A stretch of DNA of 64,000 nt, taken from positions 806,001 through 870,000 of the forward strand of contig NZ_CP109487.1 in the NCBI RefSeq assembly GCF_036227605.1, in the 5' to 3' direction. The DNA comes from Streptomyces sp. NBC_01439 (lineage in GTDB: Bacteria; Actinomycetota; Actinomycetes; Streptomycetales; Streptomycetaceae). The translations under genes were made by a program, and so were the position numbers. Positions 17,483 through 25,590 of the stretch are shown piece after piece. Below the pieces are notes generated by a model that ran no database searches, was not told where the DNA came from, and worked only from the letters and a program-made list of their open reading frames with translations. Every line of letters begins with the position of its first letter. The first letter of the stretch is position 1.

Positions 17483-18462
17483 TGGCGGGCAGCGATTTCC
17501 GGCCCGTCTACCACCCGGCCGGCCACGACAAGGAGCTGCGTTCCGCCGCCCAGGACCTGCGCACCGGCCGCTGGGTCTCCATGGCGCGCTTACTGGAGCG
17601 CACCGACAACTGGGGCCTGTGGACTCAGCGAACGCAGGTGCTCGCCGCCGTGTCCGCCGGATCCGACGTGGTCCAGGCCTGGCGGGCCGAGCAACCGAAC
17701 AGCGTCGCCGCACTCGTGATGCACACGCGCGTCTGCGTCGAACGGGCCGTTCGCGCCCACCGCGCCGGACACGCCCGCACCGGCGAGCTGTGGCAGGAAG
17801 CCTGGTCGACCTGCCGTGAGGCCGCCCGCATCAACCCCGCCGACCCCGTGCCCTGGGTCTGCCTGCTCGCCCTCGCCCTCCTCGACGAACAGCGGCAGAT
17901 GGCCGAGCACCGGATCGCGCCACCCGCCCCGATGCTGCCCCCCGGCCCCTGGGGCATCCTCGCGGAGGTCGACAAGCGCGACCCGCACAACCGCGAGGCC
18001 TACCACCGCATGCTCCAGTTCGTGTACGCGGGCGCGCCCGGACCGCTCTCCGAGGCCGCCAACTTCGTCCACTGGGCCGCCAGCGCCGCCCCGCCGGGAT
18101 CGCCCGTACACGTCCTGCCGCTCTACGTACGGGTCGAGCGCTACCGTCGCGAACGCGGCCAGGAGAAGGCGCTCGACCTGCACTGGGTCGCCGAGGACGC
18201 CGTCCGCGACGCCCTCCACGCCATGGACACCTGGTTCCACCACGCCGATCTGCCGCACGCCTCCCCGCTCGATCTGAACCAGCTCGCCCATGCCCTGTGG
18301 GGGGCCCTCCAGTTCGACGAGGCGGCCCGGGTGTTCGACACCATCGGCCCGTACTGGACCACCCTGCCGTGGGCGCACCGGACCCGCGACCCGGCCGACC
18401 GCGCCCTGGCCGAGGAGGTGTTCCTGCAGGCCAGGTCCCGCAGCCTGGCCGGCCGGAACTGA
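17482..18462 (+). CDS. Conserved hypothetical protein, helical-repeat-like
   Basis: A soluble, alanine- and tryptophan-rich protein of about 326 aa with no signal or membrane helix. It is almost all alpha-helix by appearance, with repeated hydrophobic heptad-like helices such as ELWQEAWSTCREAARINPADPVPW, which resembles tetratricopeptide-like repeats. The same frame is open back to 17332, but the ATG at 17482 (GAGG directly upstream, in a TGATG overlap with a 20-codon ORF) looks the best start. It lies divergent from the kinase operon and 153 bp upstream of the permease. Function unknown. Confidence 0.7.
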   Translation: MAGSDFRPVYHPAGHDKELRSAAQDLRTGRWVSMARLLERTDNWGLWTQRTQVLAAVSAGSDVVQAWRAEQPNSVAALVMHTRVCVERAVRAHRAGHARTGELWQEAWSTCREAARINPADPVPWVCLLALALLDEQRQMAEHRIAPPAPMLPPGPWGILAEVDKRDPHNREAYHRMLQFVYAGAPGPLSEAANFVHWAASAAPPGSPVHVLPLYVRVERYRRERGQEKALDLHWVAEDAVRDALHAMDTWFHHADLPHASPLDLNQLAHALWGALQFDEAARVFDTIGPYWTTLPWAHRTRDPADRALAEEVFLQARSRSLAGRN

Positions 18463-18499
18463 CCCCCGCCGCCCTCCCCCACGGCGCCGACCCCTCTCT

Positions 18500-18567
18500 C
18501 CACCCGCACCACCCAAGCCTCACCCGCACCCCAGGCTCCACCCGCACGCCCGAGCTCCACCCGCACC
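18500..18567. repeat. Imperfect 18-20 bp tandem repeats
   Basis: CACCCGCAC occurs four times, at 18501, 18521, 18539 and 18558, inside longer similar units (CTCCACCCGCACC with CCCAGG spacers). The repeats fill the gap between the hypothetical gene and the permease. They have no spacer diversity and are not CRISPR. Confidence 0.6.
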
Positions 18568-18615
18568 CCCAGGCTCCACCGTCCCCGTGCTTCACAGACC
18601 CCCGGAGGTACCGCC

Positions 18616-20148
18616 GTGTCCAGAACCGAATGGGCAGCCCGCCAGGACCGCAAGGCCCCACCCCAGCAGGACGAGGAACAGCGCCTGCGGGAACTCGGCT
18701 ACCAGCCCGTCCTCGCGCGCCGGATGGGCGGCTTCGGCAACTTCGCCATCAGCTTCTCCGTCATATCCGTCCTCTCCGGCTGCATGACGCTGTACGGGTT
18801 CGGCATGGGCTCCGGCGGCCCGGCCGTGATGCTGTGGGGCTGGGCCGGCGTGGGCCTCTTCGTGCTCTGCGTGGGTCTCGCCCTGGCCGAGGTCACGAGC
18901 GCCTACCCCACCTCCGGCGCGCTCTACTACATGGCGGACCGGCTCGGCGGACGCCGCTGGGGCTGGTACACGGGCTGGCTCAACCTGCTCGGCCTGCTAG
19001 GCGCCATCGCCGGCATCGACTACGGTGCGGCCCTGTTCACCGGCGCCTTCCTCAACCTCCGCTTCGGGTTCGTGCCCACGCCCGGATCCACGTTCCTGAT
19101 CTTCCTGTGCATCCTGCTGCTGCACGCCGCGCTCAACCTCTTCGGGGTCCGCCTCGTCAGCGTGCTCAACTCCATCAGCGTCTGGTGGCACCTGGGCGGC
19201 GTCGCGGTGATCGTCGGCGCCCTGGCCTTCATCCCCGACAACCACCAGTCGGCGTCGTTCGTCTTCACCGAGTTCGTCAACGACACCGGCTGGGCCAACC
19301 CGTTCTACGTGGCGGCGGTCGGCCTGCTGCTCGCCCAGTACACCTTCTCCGGATACGACGCCTCCGCGCACCTCTCGGAAGAGACCAGCAACGCCTCCGT
19401 CTCCGCCGCGAAGGGCATCGTCCGGGCCATCTGGGTCTCCTGGATCGCCGGTTTCGCCCTGCTCGCCGGCCTCACCTTCGCCATCCAGGACTACGCGGCC
19501 GTCCAGAACAGCGCCACCGGCGTCCCGCCCGCCCAGATCTTCATCGACGCGCTGGGCTCCGGCGGGGCCACCGCCCTGCTCCTCGTCGTCATCGTCGCGC
19601 AGCTCTTCTGCGGCAACGCCGAGGTCGCCGCCGCGAGCCGGATGGTCTTCGCGTTCAGCCGGGACAACGCGCTCCCCGGATCCGCCCTGTGGCGCAAGGT
19701 CAGCGGCCGGACCCAGACGCCGGTGCCCGCCGTATGGCTCTCCGTCGCCGTCGCGGCCGTACTGACCCTCCCCTCCCTGCACTCCGCCACCGCCTACGGG
19801 GCCGTGACCGCCATCAACGTCATCGGCATCACCCCGGCCTACGCCATCCCGATCTACCTGCGCCTGCGTGCCGGCAACCGCTTCGAGCCCGGCCCCTGGA
19901 ACCTGGGCCGCTGGAGCAAGCCGATCGGCTGGACCGCAGTCGTGTGGGTGGCGCTCGTCACCGTCCTGTTCTGTCTGCCCCAGAAGTCCCCCGTCACCAT
20001 CGACACGATGAACTACGCCGTGATCGCCCTCGCGGTGGTCCTGCTCCTGGCCAGCGTCTGGTGGTACGTCGCCCGCCGCTCGTACGGCACCCCGTCGGCC
20101 TACGGCAACGCCCGCGAGCAGGCGGAGATCGCCGAAGACATCGTCTGA
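18616..20148 (+). CDS. APC family amino acid permease
   Basis: A 510-aa integral membrane transporter of the amino acid-polyamine-organocation superfamily. Twelve hydrophobic helices are recognisable, beginning at FGNFAISFSVISVLSG near residue 40. The substrate-site region TYPTSGALYY-like appears as AYPTSGALYYMADRLGG near residue 95, and the segment AQYTFSGYDASAHLSEET near residue 242 is typical of the GABA/choline-type permease subgroup. The GTG start has GGAGG upstream. It stands alone and is followed by a strong hairpin terminator. The substrate is probably a neutral amino acid or amine; this is not resolved. Confidence 0.88.
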   Translation: MSRTEWAARQDRKAPPQQDEEQRLRELGYQPVLARRMGGFGNFAISFSVISVLSGCMTLYGFGMGSGGPAVMLWGWAGVGLFVLCVGLALAEVTSAYPTSGALYYMADRLGGRRWGWYTGWLNLLGLLGAIAGIDYGAALFTGAFLNLRFGFVPTPGSTFLIFLCILLLHAALNLFGVRLVSVLNSISVWWHLGGVAVIVGALAFIPDNHQSASFVFTEFVNDTGWANPFYVAAVGLLLAQYTFSGYDASAHLSEETSNASVSAAKGIVRAIWVSWIAGFALLAGLTFAIQDYAAVQNSATGVPPAQIFIDALGSGGATALLLVVIVAQLFCGNAEVAAASRMVFAFSRDNALPGSALWRKVSGRTQTPVPAVWLSVAVAAVLTLPSLHSATAYGAVTAINVIGITPAYAIPIYLRLRAGNRFEPGPWNLGRWSKPIGWTAVVWVALVTVLFCLPQKSPVTIDTMNYAVIALAVVLLLASVWWYVARRSYGTPSAYGNAREQAEIAEDIV

Positions 20149-20179
20149 TCCGGGCCGGCCGGCCCGGCCGGCCGCGCCC

Positions 20180-20208
20180 GCAACCCGGTCGACGGACGAC
20201 CGGGTTGC
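20180..20208 (+). terminator. Hairpin terminator after the permease gene
   Basis: A perfect 12-bp stem GCAACCCGGTCG with its complement surrounds the five-base loop ACGGA, 31 bp after the permease stop. It has no U-tract, as is usual in Streptomyces. Confidence 0.7.
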
Positions 20209-20379
20209 GGCGCACGGCCGGTCAGCGGCGGCCGACCGGATGCTGCCGGACACTTCGGCGTCCTGCCGGTGCACCGCCCGGAACGCGACGGGGTCGGAGC
20301 GCCCTCGTCGGCCCCGCGTCCGCACCCCGGCCTACCACCGGTCGGCGTACGCCTCGCTGCGCGCGGCCCGATGCGTTTC

Positions 20380-20385
20380 TACGCT
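20380..20385 (+). promoter_or_regulatory. Candidate -10 box of a leaderless dacA-type transcript
   Basis: TACGCT fits the TANNNT -10 consensus and ends six bases before the A of the ATG at 20392. No Shine-Dalgarno sequence precedes that start, so the mRNA may begin at the start codon. The -35 element is not clear. Confidence 0.35.
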
Positions 20386-20391
20386 GGATGA

Positions 20392-21579
20392 ATGAGCATC
20401 AGATCCTCTGGACGCAGGGCCGGCGCGGGCGCCGCGGCCCTCGCCATCGGTGCATCGGTCCTCCTCGTGCCGACGGCCGCCGGCACCGCGCGGGCGGAGC
20501 CGCTGCCACCGCGACCCGCCCCTGCCGTCGACGCCTCGCTGTTGCACCGCGCCGGGACCCACGTACGGGCGCGGCAGGGGGCGCCCGCACTGCCGGACGA
20601 CGTGTCCGCCCTGTCGTGGCTGGTGGCGGACGCCGGTACGGGTGCGGTGCTCGCGGCCCACGACGCACACCGCCGGCTGCCACCGGCCAGCACCCTCAAG
20701 ACGCTCTTCGCCCTCACCGCACTGCCCCACCTGCCCGGTTCGGGCCGGCACACGGTAACCGAGGCCGAGCTGGACGAGGTACCGGAGGGGAGCAGCACGG
20801 TGGGTCTGTCCGCAGATCACACCTACCGGGTGGCTGACCTGTGGCGGGGCGTCTTCCTCAGCTCGGGCAACGACGCCGTGCACGTGCTGGCCGCGATGAA
20901 CGGCGGCTGGGACGTCACGTCCGCGCAGATGCAGGCCAAGGCACGCGCCCTCGGTGCGCGGGACACCACCGTCGTCTCCCCGGACGGTTTCGACGCGGAC
21001 GGCCAGGCTTCCTCGGCCTACGATCTCGCCGTCTTCGGCCGTACGGGCCTCGCCGACCCCGCCTTCGCCGAGTACGCGGCGACCGCCGACGCCCGCTTCC
21101 CCGGCGGCACCAACGCCGACGGCAGTCCCACCTGGACGTACGGAATCGAGAACACCAACCGACTGGTGACCGGTCAGGACGGGACGGGCCGGTACCCGGG
21201 GATCATCGGTGTGAAGAACGGCTACACCTCCCAGGCGGGCTTCACCCTGATCGCAGCCGCCCGTCGGGACGGTCGCACGCTGCTGGCAACGGTGATGAAC
21301 CCCCAGTGGGGCGGCGCGAACGCCGTGTACGAGGAAGCCCGGTCCCTGCTGGACTGGGGATTCGCCGCGGCGGGCCGGGTGGATCCGGTCGGATCGCTCG
21401 ACCCCCCGCCGCCGCCCGCGGCGCCGCCCGCGACACCGCGCACCGTCGCCGCGCGCGCCGTCACCCCGGACGGGATCGACGTGGAGACGCCGGTGGTCTA
21501 CGGCTTGTCGGCCGCGTTCCTCGCCGCGGTGGCGGCCCTGACCGGGGCAGCCGTCCTGCGCCGCCGCCGGAGCCCGTGA
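20392..21579 (+). CDS. D-alanyl-D-alanine carboxypeptidase (class A, PBP5-like)
   Basis: A 395-aa secreted serine peptidase of the S11 family that trims the terminal D-Ala of peptidoglycan stem peptides. A signal peptide covers residues 1-36. The active-site motifs are STLK near residue 102 (SxxK), SSGN near 160 (SxN) and KNG near 273 in place of the usual KTG. A proline-rich stretch (PPPPPAAPPA) leads to a C-terminal transmembrane helix and RRRRSP tail, so the enzyme is membrane-anchored outside the cell. It is alone in its direction until the phosphatase gene 265 bp later. Confidence 0.9.
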   Translation: MSIRSSGRRAGAGAAALAIGASVLLVPTAAGTARAEPLPPRPAPAVDASLLHRAGTHVRARQGAPALPDDVSALSWLVADAGTGAVLAAHDAHRRLPPASTLKTLFALTALPHLPGSGRHTVTEAELDEVPEGSSTVGLSADHTYRVADLWRGVFLSSGNDAVHVLAAMNGGWDVTSAQMQAKARALGARDTTVVSPDGFDADGQASSAYDLAVFGRTGLADPAFAEYAATADARFPGGTNADGSPTWTYGIENTNRLVTGQDGTGRYPGIIGVKNGYTSQAGFTLIAAARRDGRTLLATVMNPQWGGANAVYEEARSLLDWGFAAAGRVDPVGSLDPPPPPAAPPATPRTVAARAVTPDGIDVETPVVYGLSAAFLAAVAALTGAAVLRRRRSP

Positions 21580-21843
21580 CCGCGCGCACCGCACCCGGGC
21601 TCGCGGGCCTGCGCAGGACTCGAGGCGGCCCGCGGGCGGGCGCGGACGTACGAGCACGGCCTCGCCCGGGTCGTCCGCCCGCTCGCCCTCACCCCCACGC
21701 GGATCACCGTGGTGCAGCCGGTCCGGCTCCCGCCGAGCACGGTCCGTTCGGGGGTCGCCGACTTCGTGGTGATCACGCCGGAGGGCCACGGTCGCGGTGC
21801 ACCGGAGTGGCGGCCACGGGTGCGGGCGGGGCAGTCTGTACTC

Positions 21844-23001
21844 ATGAGAGCGCCCGTGCGCTCGCCCCATGGACCGCGAGCCGACGGCCACCACCAGGTC
21901 CTCTTCGTCTTGGCGGAGTGCGTGCCCTTCGCGATCGCCCTGCTGGTGCTGCTCGTCGAGTTCACGCCCCTGCACGTCCTCTACACCGGCCCCCTGTTGG
22001 TCGCGACACCCGCTCTGGCGGCCGTGACGATGGGCCCCAAGGGCACGCTCGCGGCTGCGGGGGTGGCCGTCGGTGTCAGCGTTGCCACCGCCAGCTACAA
22101 CGGCGCCTGGGGAAGCCAGCAGGTCTACACCAACTTCCTGGCCCTGTTCCTGGTCTCGGTGGCGAGCTTCCTGACCAGCCACTCGGCGCGCACGCGCACG
22201 GAGAACGAGCTCAACCAGGTCCGCCGGATCGCCACGACCGCCCAGGCGGTCGTGCTGCGGCCGGTGCCGGGCCGGCTGGGCTCCGTACGGGCGGCCAGCA
22301 TGTACCTGGCGGCCGAGACGGGCGCCCAGATCGGCGGCGATCTTTACGACGTGGTCCAGACCCGGTACGGGGTCCGGATGATCGTCGGGGACGTCCGGGG
22401 CAAGGGGCTGCCCGCCGTACGGGCCGCCGCGATCGTGCTGGGCGCCTTCCGGGAGGCCGTCCACTACGAGGACGACCTGATGGAGGTCGTCGACCGCTGC
22501 GAGGCGGCCCTGCTGCGGGATGCCTACGTCTCGGGCGCCGGCAACGCGGACGCGCTCCTGGAGGGGTTCGTCACCGCGCTCGTGGCCCAGATCCCCGACG
22601 GCCCGCACATCGACGTGATCAACCGGGGCCATCCGCCCCCGCTGCTGCTGTGCGACGGCGCGGTCCGGCCCCTGATGCCCACCACCCCGCTGCCGCCGCT
22701 CGGCCTGGAGGAATTCGTCAGCGGTCCTCCCGGGCGGGCGGACCGCTATCCGTTCGCGCCGGGGGACCGGCTGCTGCTGTACACCGACGGTGTCATCGAG
22801 GCCCGCGACCCGGACAAGGCCTTCTTCGACCTGGCCGAAGCCATGGTGGACATGCGCGACCACAGCCGGCAGGCGTTCCTGGAGGGCCTGCACCGGGCCT
22901 TGCTCCGCCACACCCATGACCGCCTCGCCGACGATGCGGCCGTCGTCGTCGTGGACCGGGGCGCGGACGAGGTGCAGCGGCCGGCCGGAGGTCCGGCGTA
23001 G
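21844..23001 (+). CDS. Membrane SpoIIE-type PP2C serine phosphatase
   Basis: A 386-aa protein with an N-terminal membrane domain (about residues 20-110, three or four helices) and a C-terminal SpoIIE/PP2C phosphatase domain. Domain landmarks are ETGAQIGGDLYDVV near residue 160, VGDVRGKGLPAVRAAA near 182, INRGHPPPLLL near 260 and LLLYTDGVIEARD near 312, with DDAAVVVVDR at the end. The aspartates of these motifs bind two manganese ions in the family. Such proteins regulate anti-sigma-factor antagonists. The frame is open from 21709, but the ATG at 21844 begins just before the first membrane helix and is preferred. Confidence 0.85.
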   Translation: MRAPVRSPHGPRADGHHQVLFVLAECVPFAIALLVLLVEFTPLHVLYTGPLLVATPALAAVTMGPKGTLAAAGVAVGVSVATASYNGAWGSQQVYTNFLALFLVSVASFLTSHSARTRTENELNQVRRIATTAQAVVLRPVPGRLGSVRAASMYLAAETGAQIGGDLYDVVQTRYGVRMIVGDVRGKGLPAVRAAAIVLGAFREAVHYEDDLMEVVDRCEAALLRDAYVSGAGNADALLEGFVTALVAQIPDGPHIDVINRGHPPPLLLCDGAVRPLMPTTPLPPLGLEEFVSGPPGRADRYPFAPGDRLLLYTDGVIEARDPDKAFFDLAEAMVDMRDHSRQAFLEGLHRALLRHTHDRLADDAAVVVVDRGADEVQRPAGGPA

Positions 23002-23062
23002 CGCCCCGGACTCGCCCGGACGGTCCGGGACGCGACAGCATGGAGGAAGGACGGCGAGCTCG

Positions 23063-25519
23063 ATGCCCCGGGAGGAGGTGATACGGACAGTGAACGGTCA
23101 TCGCTTCTCGTTCTGCGGGGCCGAGCTCGCCGCTGTCTACGTCGTCGCCGACCAGGGCAGGGAGCTCCATCTCGCCGAGCTGACCGGAAACCGGGGCGTC
23201 CTCTACGGACTGCCGGCCATCCTCGCCGTGGCCGGCCATTCGCCCGCCGCCAACGCCTTCCGCTCCGGCCGTCCCCTGTGGCTAGCCCCCAAGGAACTCG
23301 CCACGTTCATCGAGGAGGACCCCCACCACTTCCCCACCCGGGTGCGGGACGGCGCCCCCAACTCCCCCGCTCGGATCTCCCTGGGCGCGCTACCGCTGGG
23401 GTACGACGACCAGGAGCTCGGATGTCTGATCGTCGCCGGGCAGACCGGGAACGGATTCAGCGCGGACGACCGCAGCCTCCTGGAGCTCTACGCCGACCAG
23501 GTGGCCACGGGACTCGAATCAGTAGCCGGACGCTTCGCCGGACGCAAGTCCCCACAGGCCCATCTGAGCCAGTCGCTGGTGCCCGACCAGGGCGGCGCGT
23601 TCATCCTGGAGCTGGCCACCGGCCGTATGGAGGCCGACGCGCACGTGCTGGAACTGCTCGGTCTACCGCCCGGGCAGTTCGACGGGCAGGTGGAGACCGT
23701 GCTCGCCTGCGCCGTGCCCGACGACATGCCCGCCCTGATGGCGATCGTGGAGCCGAACCGGCTGGCCGCCGCCGGACAGCAGCTGGCGTTCCGCATCCGC
23801 CGCCCGAACGGCGAGCTGCGCTGGCTGGGGCTGCGCTGCCGCGTGGAGGTGGACCCGGACGGTACGCCGCGGCGCGTCCTGGGTGTGGTGGCCGATGCCA
23901 CGTACCTGCGCCCGAGTGCCGACGAGGTTTCCCTCGTCCAGCGGCTGTCGGCCACCCTGGCAGGAGCGGCGACCATCCGGGAGGTCAGCCGGCTGGTGGT
24001 CGCAGCCCTGCGCGAGCCGCTCGGCGCCTCCCGAGTAGCGGTCGGCGAGCTGGAGCCCGAACGGCTGATCGTCACCGCCCTCGATCCTCCGGAACCCGAT
24101 GCCTGGCCCGAGGTCTGGCGCTCGGAGTGGCGGTCCGAATGGCCCGACGTGGCGCTGAGCGACCTGCCCACCCTGCAGAGCGCGCTGCGCGGCGGGCACA
24201 TGAGCCTGTGGCCGCCGGGGGCGGCGCTGGAACCCGGCCTGCTGGACGTCGGGCCCGGTGGTCTCGCGGTGCTGCCGCTGCCCGCCGACGGCCGGTTGGT
24301 CGGGGTGTGTCTGGTGGGGTGGGACGCGGAGCACCGGTTCGGGCCGGAGGAACGGTCGCTGCTGACCGCGACCGCGGGGCTGGTGGGGCAGGCGCTGGTG
24401 CGCGCCCACGCCCTGGACGCGGGCCACGAACTGGCCACCATGCTCCAGCGCAGTCTGCTGCCCCGCAAGCTCCCGGAGCTGCCGGGCGGGGTCGCGGTCG
24501 CCCGCTACCTGCCCGCGACCGCCGGACTCGAGGTCGGCGGCGACTGGTACGACGTCATTCCGCTCCGTGACGGTCACGTGGCCTTCGTCATCGGAGACGT
24601 ACAGGGCCACAGCGCGGGAGCCGCCACCATCATGGGCCAGATGCGTACGGCGGTCAGGGCCTACGCGGTGGAGGGACACCCTCCCGATGTGGTGGTCGCG
24701 CGGGCCAACCGGCTGCTCGCCGGCATGGAGACGGACCTGTTCGCCACCTGCGGGTACGTGGACCTGGACATGGAGGAGGGCATCGCCAGGGTCGTCCGGG
24801 CCGGCCACCTGCCGCCGATCTTGCGTTATCCCGACGGCGTCGCCGAGGAGATGGTGGTCGAGGGCGGTCCTCCGCTGGGTGTGCTCGCGGAAGCGGAATT
24901 CCCCATGACCGAGGCGGGGCTGGTCCCCGGCACCCTGCTCGTGCTGCTCACCGACGGCCTGGTCGAGTCGGCCAGACTGCCCCTGGAGGAGGGCGTACGG
25001 CGGGTGTGCGACGTGCTCGCGGTGGCCGACCCGGTCGATGTCGGAGGGATCGCCGACGAGCTGGTCATCGGCGTGGGCCGGCGCGACGACGACGTGGCGT
25101 TGCTGGTGTTGCGCTACGACGGCCAGGGGGACCGGCCGATGCGGAGCCACTGGACGGTGTGGCGGGTGCCCAACGCGGTCCTGCACGCGCGCCGCTTCAC
25201 CGCGCGCACCCTGCGGTCCTGGGGGGTGGTGGAGGAACTCGACGAAGCCCTGCTGGTCGTGTCCGAGCTGGTCACCAACGCCATTGCGCACACCCAGGGC
25301 GAGGTGGGGATGGACCTGACCCTGTCGGCGGACCGGCTGCGGATCGCCGTGAACGACGCGTCGCCGCGCAGCCCCGTGAAACCGGTCTGGGTGAGCTGGG
25401 AGTCGACCGGTGGTCGCGGGCTGCTCATCGTCGAGGCGACGGCGACGGCCTGGGGCTCGGTGCCGCTCAGCAGCGGCAAGCAGGTGTGGGCCGAGATCCC
25501 CTGGCGCCGCGGTTCCTGA
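23063..25519 (+). CDS. Multidomain GAF/PAS/SpoIIE phosphatase with C-terminal RsbW-type kinase domain
   Basis: An 818-aa soluble signalling protein. Domains by appearance: GAF (about 20-150), PAS-like (about 175-300, with RRPNGELRWLGLRCRVE), GAF (about 305-455), SpoIIE PP2C phosphatase (about 470-680, with GLEVGGDWYDVI, VIGDVQGHSAGAA, RAGHLPPILRY and LLTDGLVES) and a C-terminal HATPase of the anti-sigma kinase type (about 690-818, with SELVTNAIAHT and GGRGLLIVEA). This fits a switch protein of a partner-switching pathway controlling a stress sigma factor. Three starts are possible (ATG 23063, GTG 23078, GTG 23090); a GGAGGAGG lies between, so GTG 23090 is a real alternative. Confidence 0.85.
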   Translation: MPREEVIRTVNGHRFSFCGAELAAVYVVADQGRELHLAELTGNRGVLYGLPAILAVAGHSPAANAFRSGRPLWLAPKELATFIEEDPHHFPTRVRDGAPNSPARISLGALPLGYDDQELGCLIVAGQTGNGFSADDRSLLELYADQVATGLESVAGRFAGRKSPQAHLSQSLVPDQGGAFILELATGRMEADAHVLELLGLPPGQFDGQVETVLACAVPDDMPALMAIVEPNRLAAAGQQLAFRIRRPNGELRWLGLRCRVEVDPDGTPRRVLGVVADATYLRPSADEVSLVQRLSATLAGAATIREVSRLVVAALREPLGASRVAVGELEPERLIVTALDPPEPDAWPEVWRSEWRSEWPDVALSDLPTLQSALRGGHMSLWPPGAALEPGLLDVGPGGLAVLPLPADGRLVGVCLVGWDAEHRFGPEERSLLTATAGLVGQALVRAHALDAGHELATMLQRSLLPRKLPELPGGVAVARYLPATAGLEVGGDWYDVIPLRDGHVAFVIGDVQGHSAGAATIMGQMRTAVRAYAVEGHPPDVVVARANRLLAGMETDLFATCGYVDLDMEEGIARVVRAGHLPPILRYPDGVAEEMVVEGGPPLGVLAEAEFPMTEAGLVPGTLLVLLTDGLVESARLPLEEGVRRVCDVLAVADPVDVGGIADELVIGVGRRDDDVALLVLRYDGQGDRPMRSHWTVWRVPNAVLHARRFTARTLRSWGVVEELDEALLVVSELVTNAIAHTQGEVGMDLTLSADRLRIAVNDASPRSPVKPVWVSWESTGGRGLLIVEATATAWGSVPLSSGKQVWAEIPWRRGS

Positions 25520-25530
25520 CACGTTGCCCG

Positions 25531-25590
25531 GGCGGCTCCCCAGGGCGGCTCCCGGGGGCGGCTCCCGGGGGCGGCTCCCGGGAGCCGCCC
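25531..25590. repeat. Four 13-bp tandem repeats ending in a palindromic bidirectional terminator
   Basis: GGCGGCTCCC recurs at 25531, 25544, 25557 and 25570, exactly 13 bp apart, and the last copy is followed by its inverse complement. This makes a perfect 22-bp palindrome at 25569-25590. The element lies between the convergent phosphatase and citrate-synthase genes and should terminate transcription from both sides. Confidence 0.7.

Noticed and set aside
14224..17526. Very long minus-strand frame containing the GlpA-like gene
   Set aside because: Only the last 472 codons resemble a protein; the upstream part is a shadow of the kinase gene. The ATG at 15642, coupled to the kinase stop, is the true start.
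20332..22917. 861-codon minus-strand frame over the carboxypeptidase and phosphatase
   Set aside because: It is antisense to genes with clear active-site motifs and contains no domain.
25531..25590. CRISPR-like repeat arrays (also at 18500 and 41845)
   Set aside because: The units are 13-20 bp and directly adjacent or near-adjacent, with no unique spacers and no cas genes.
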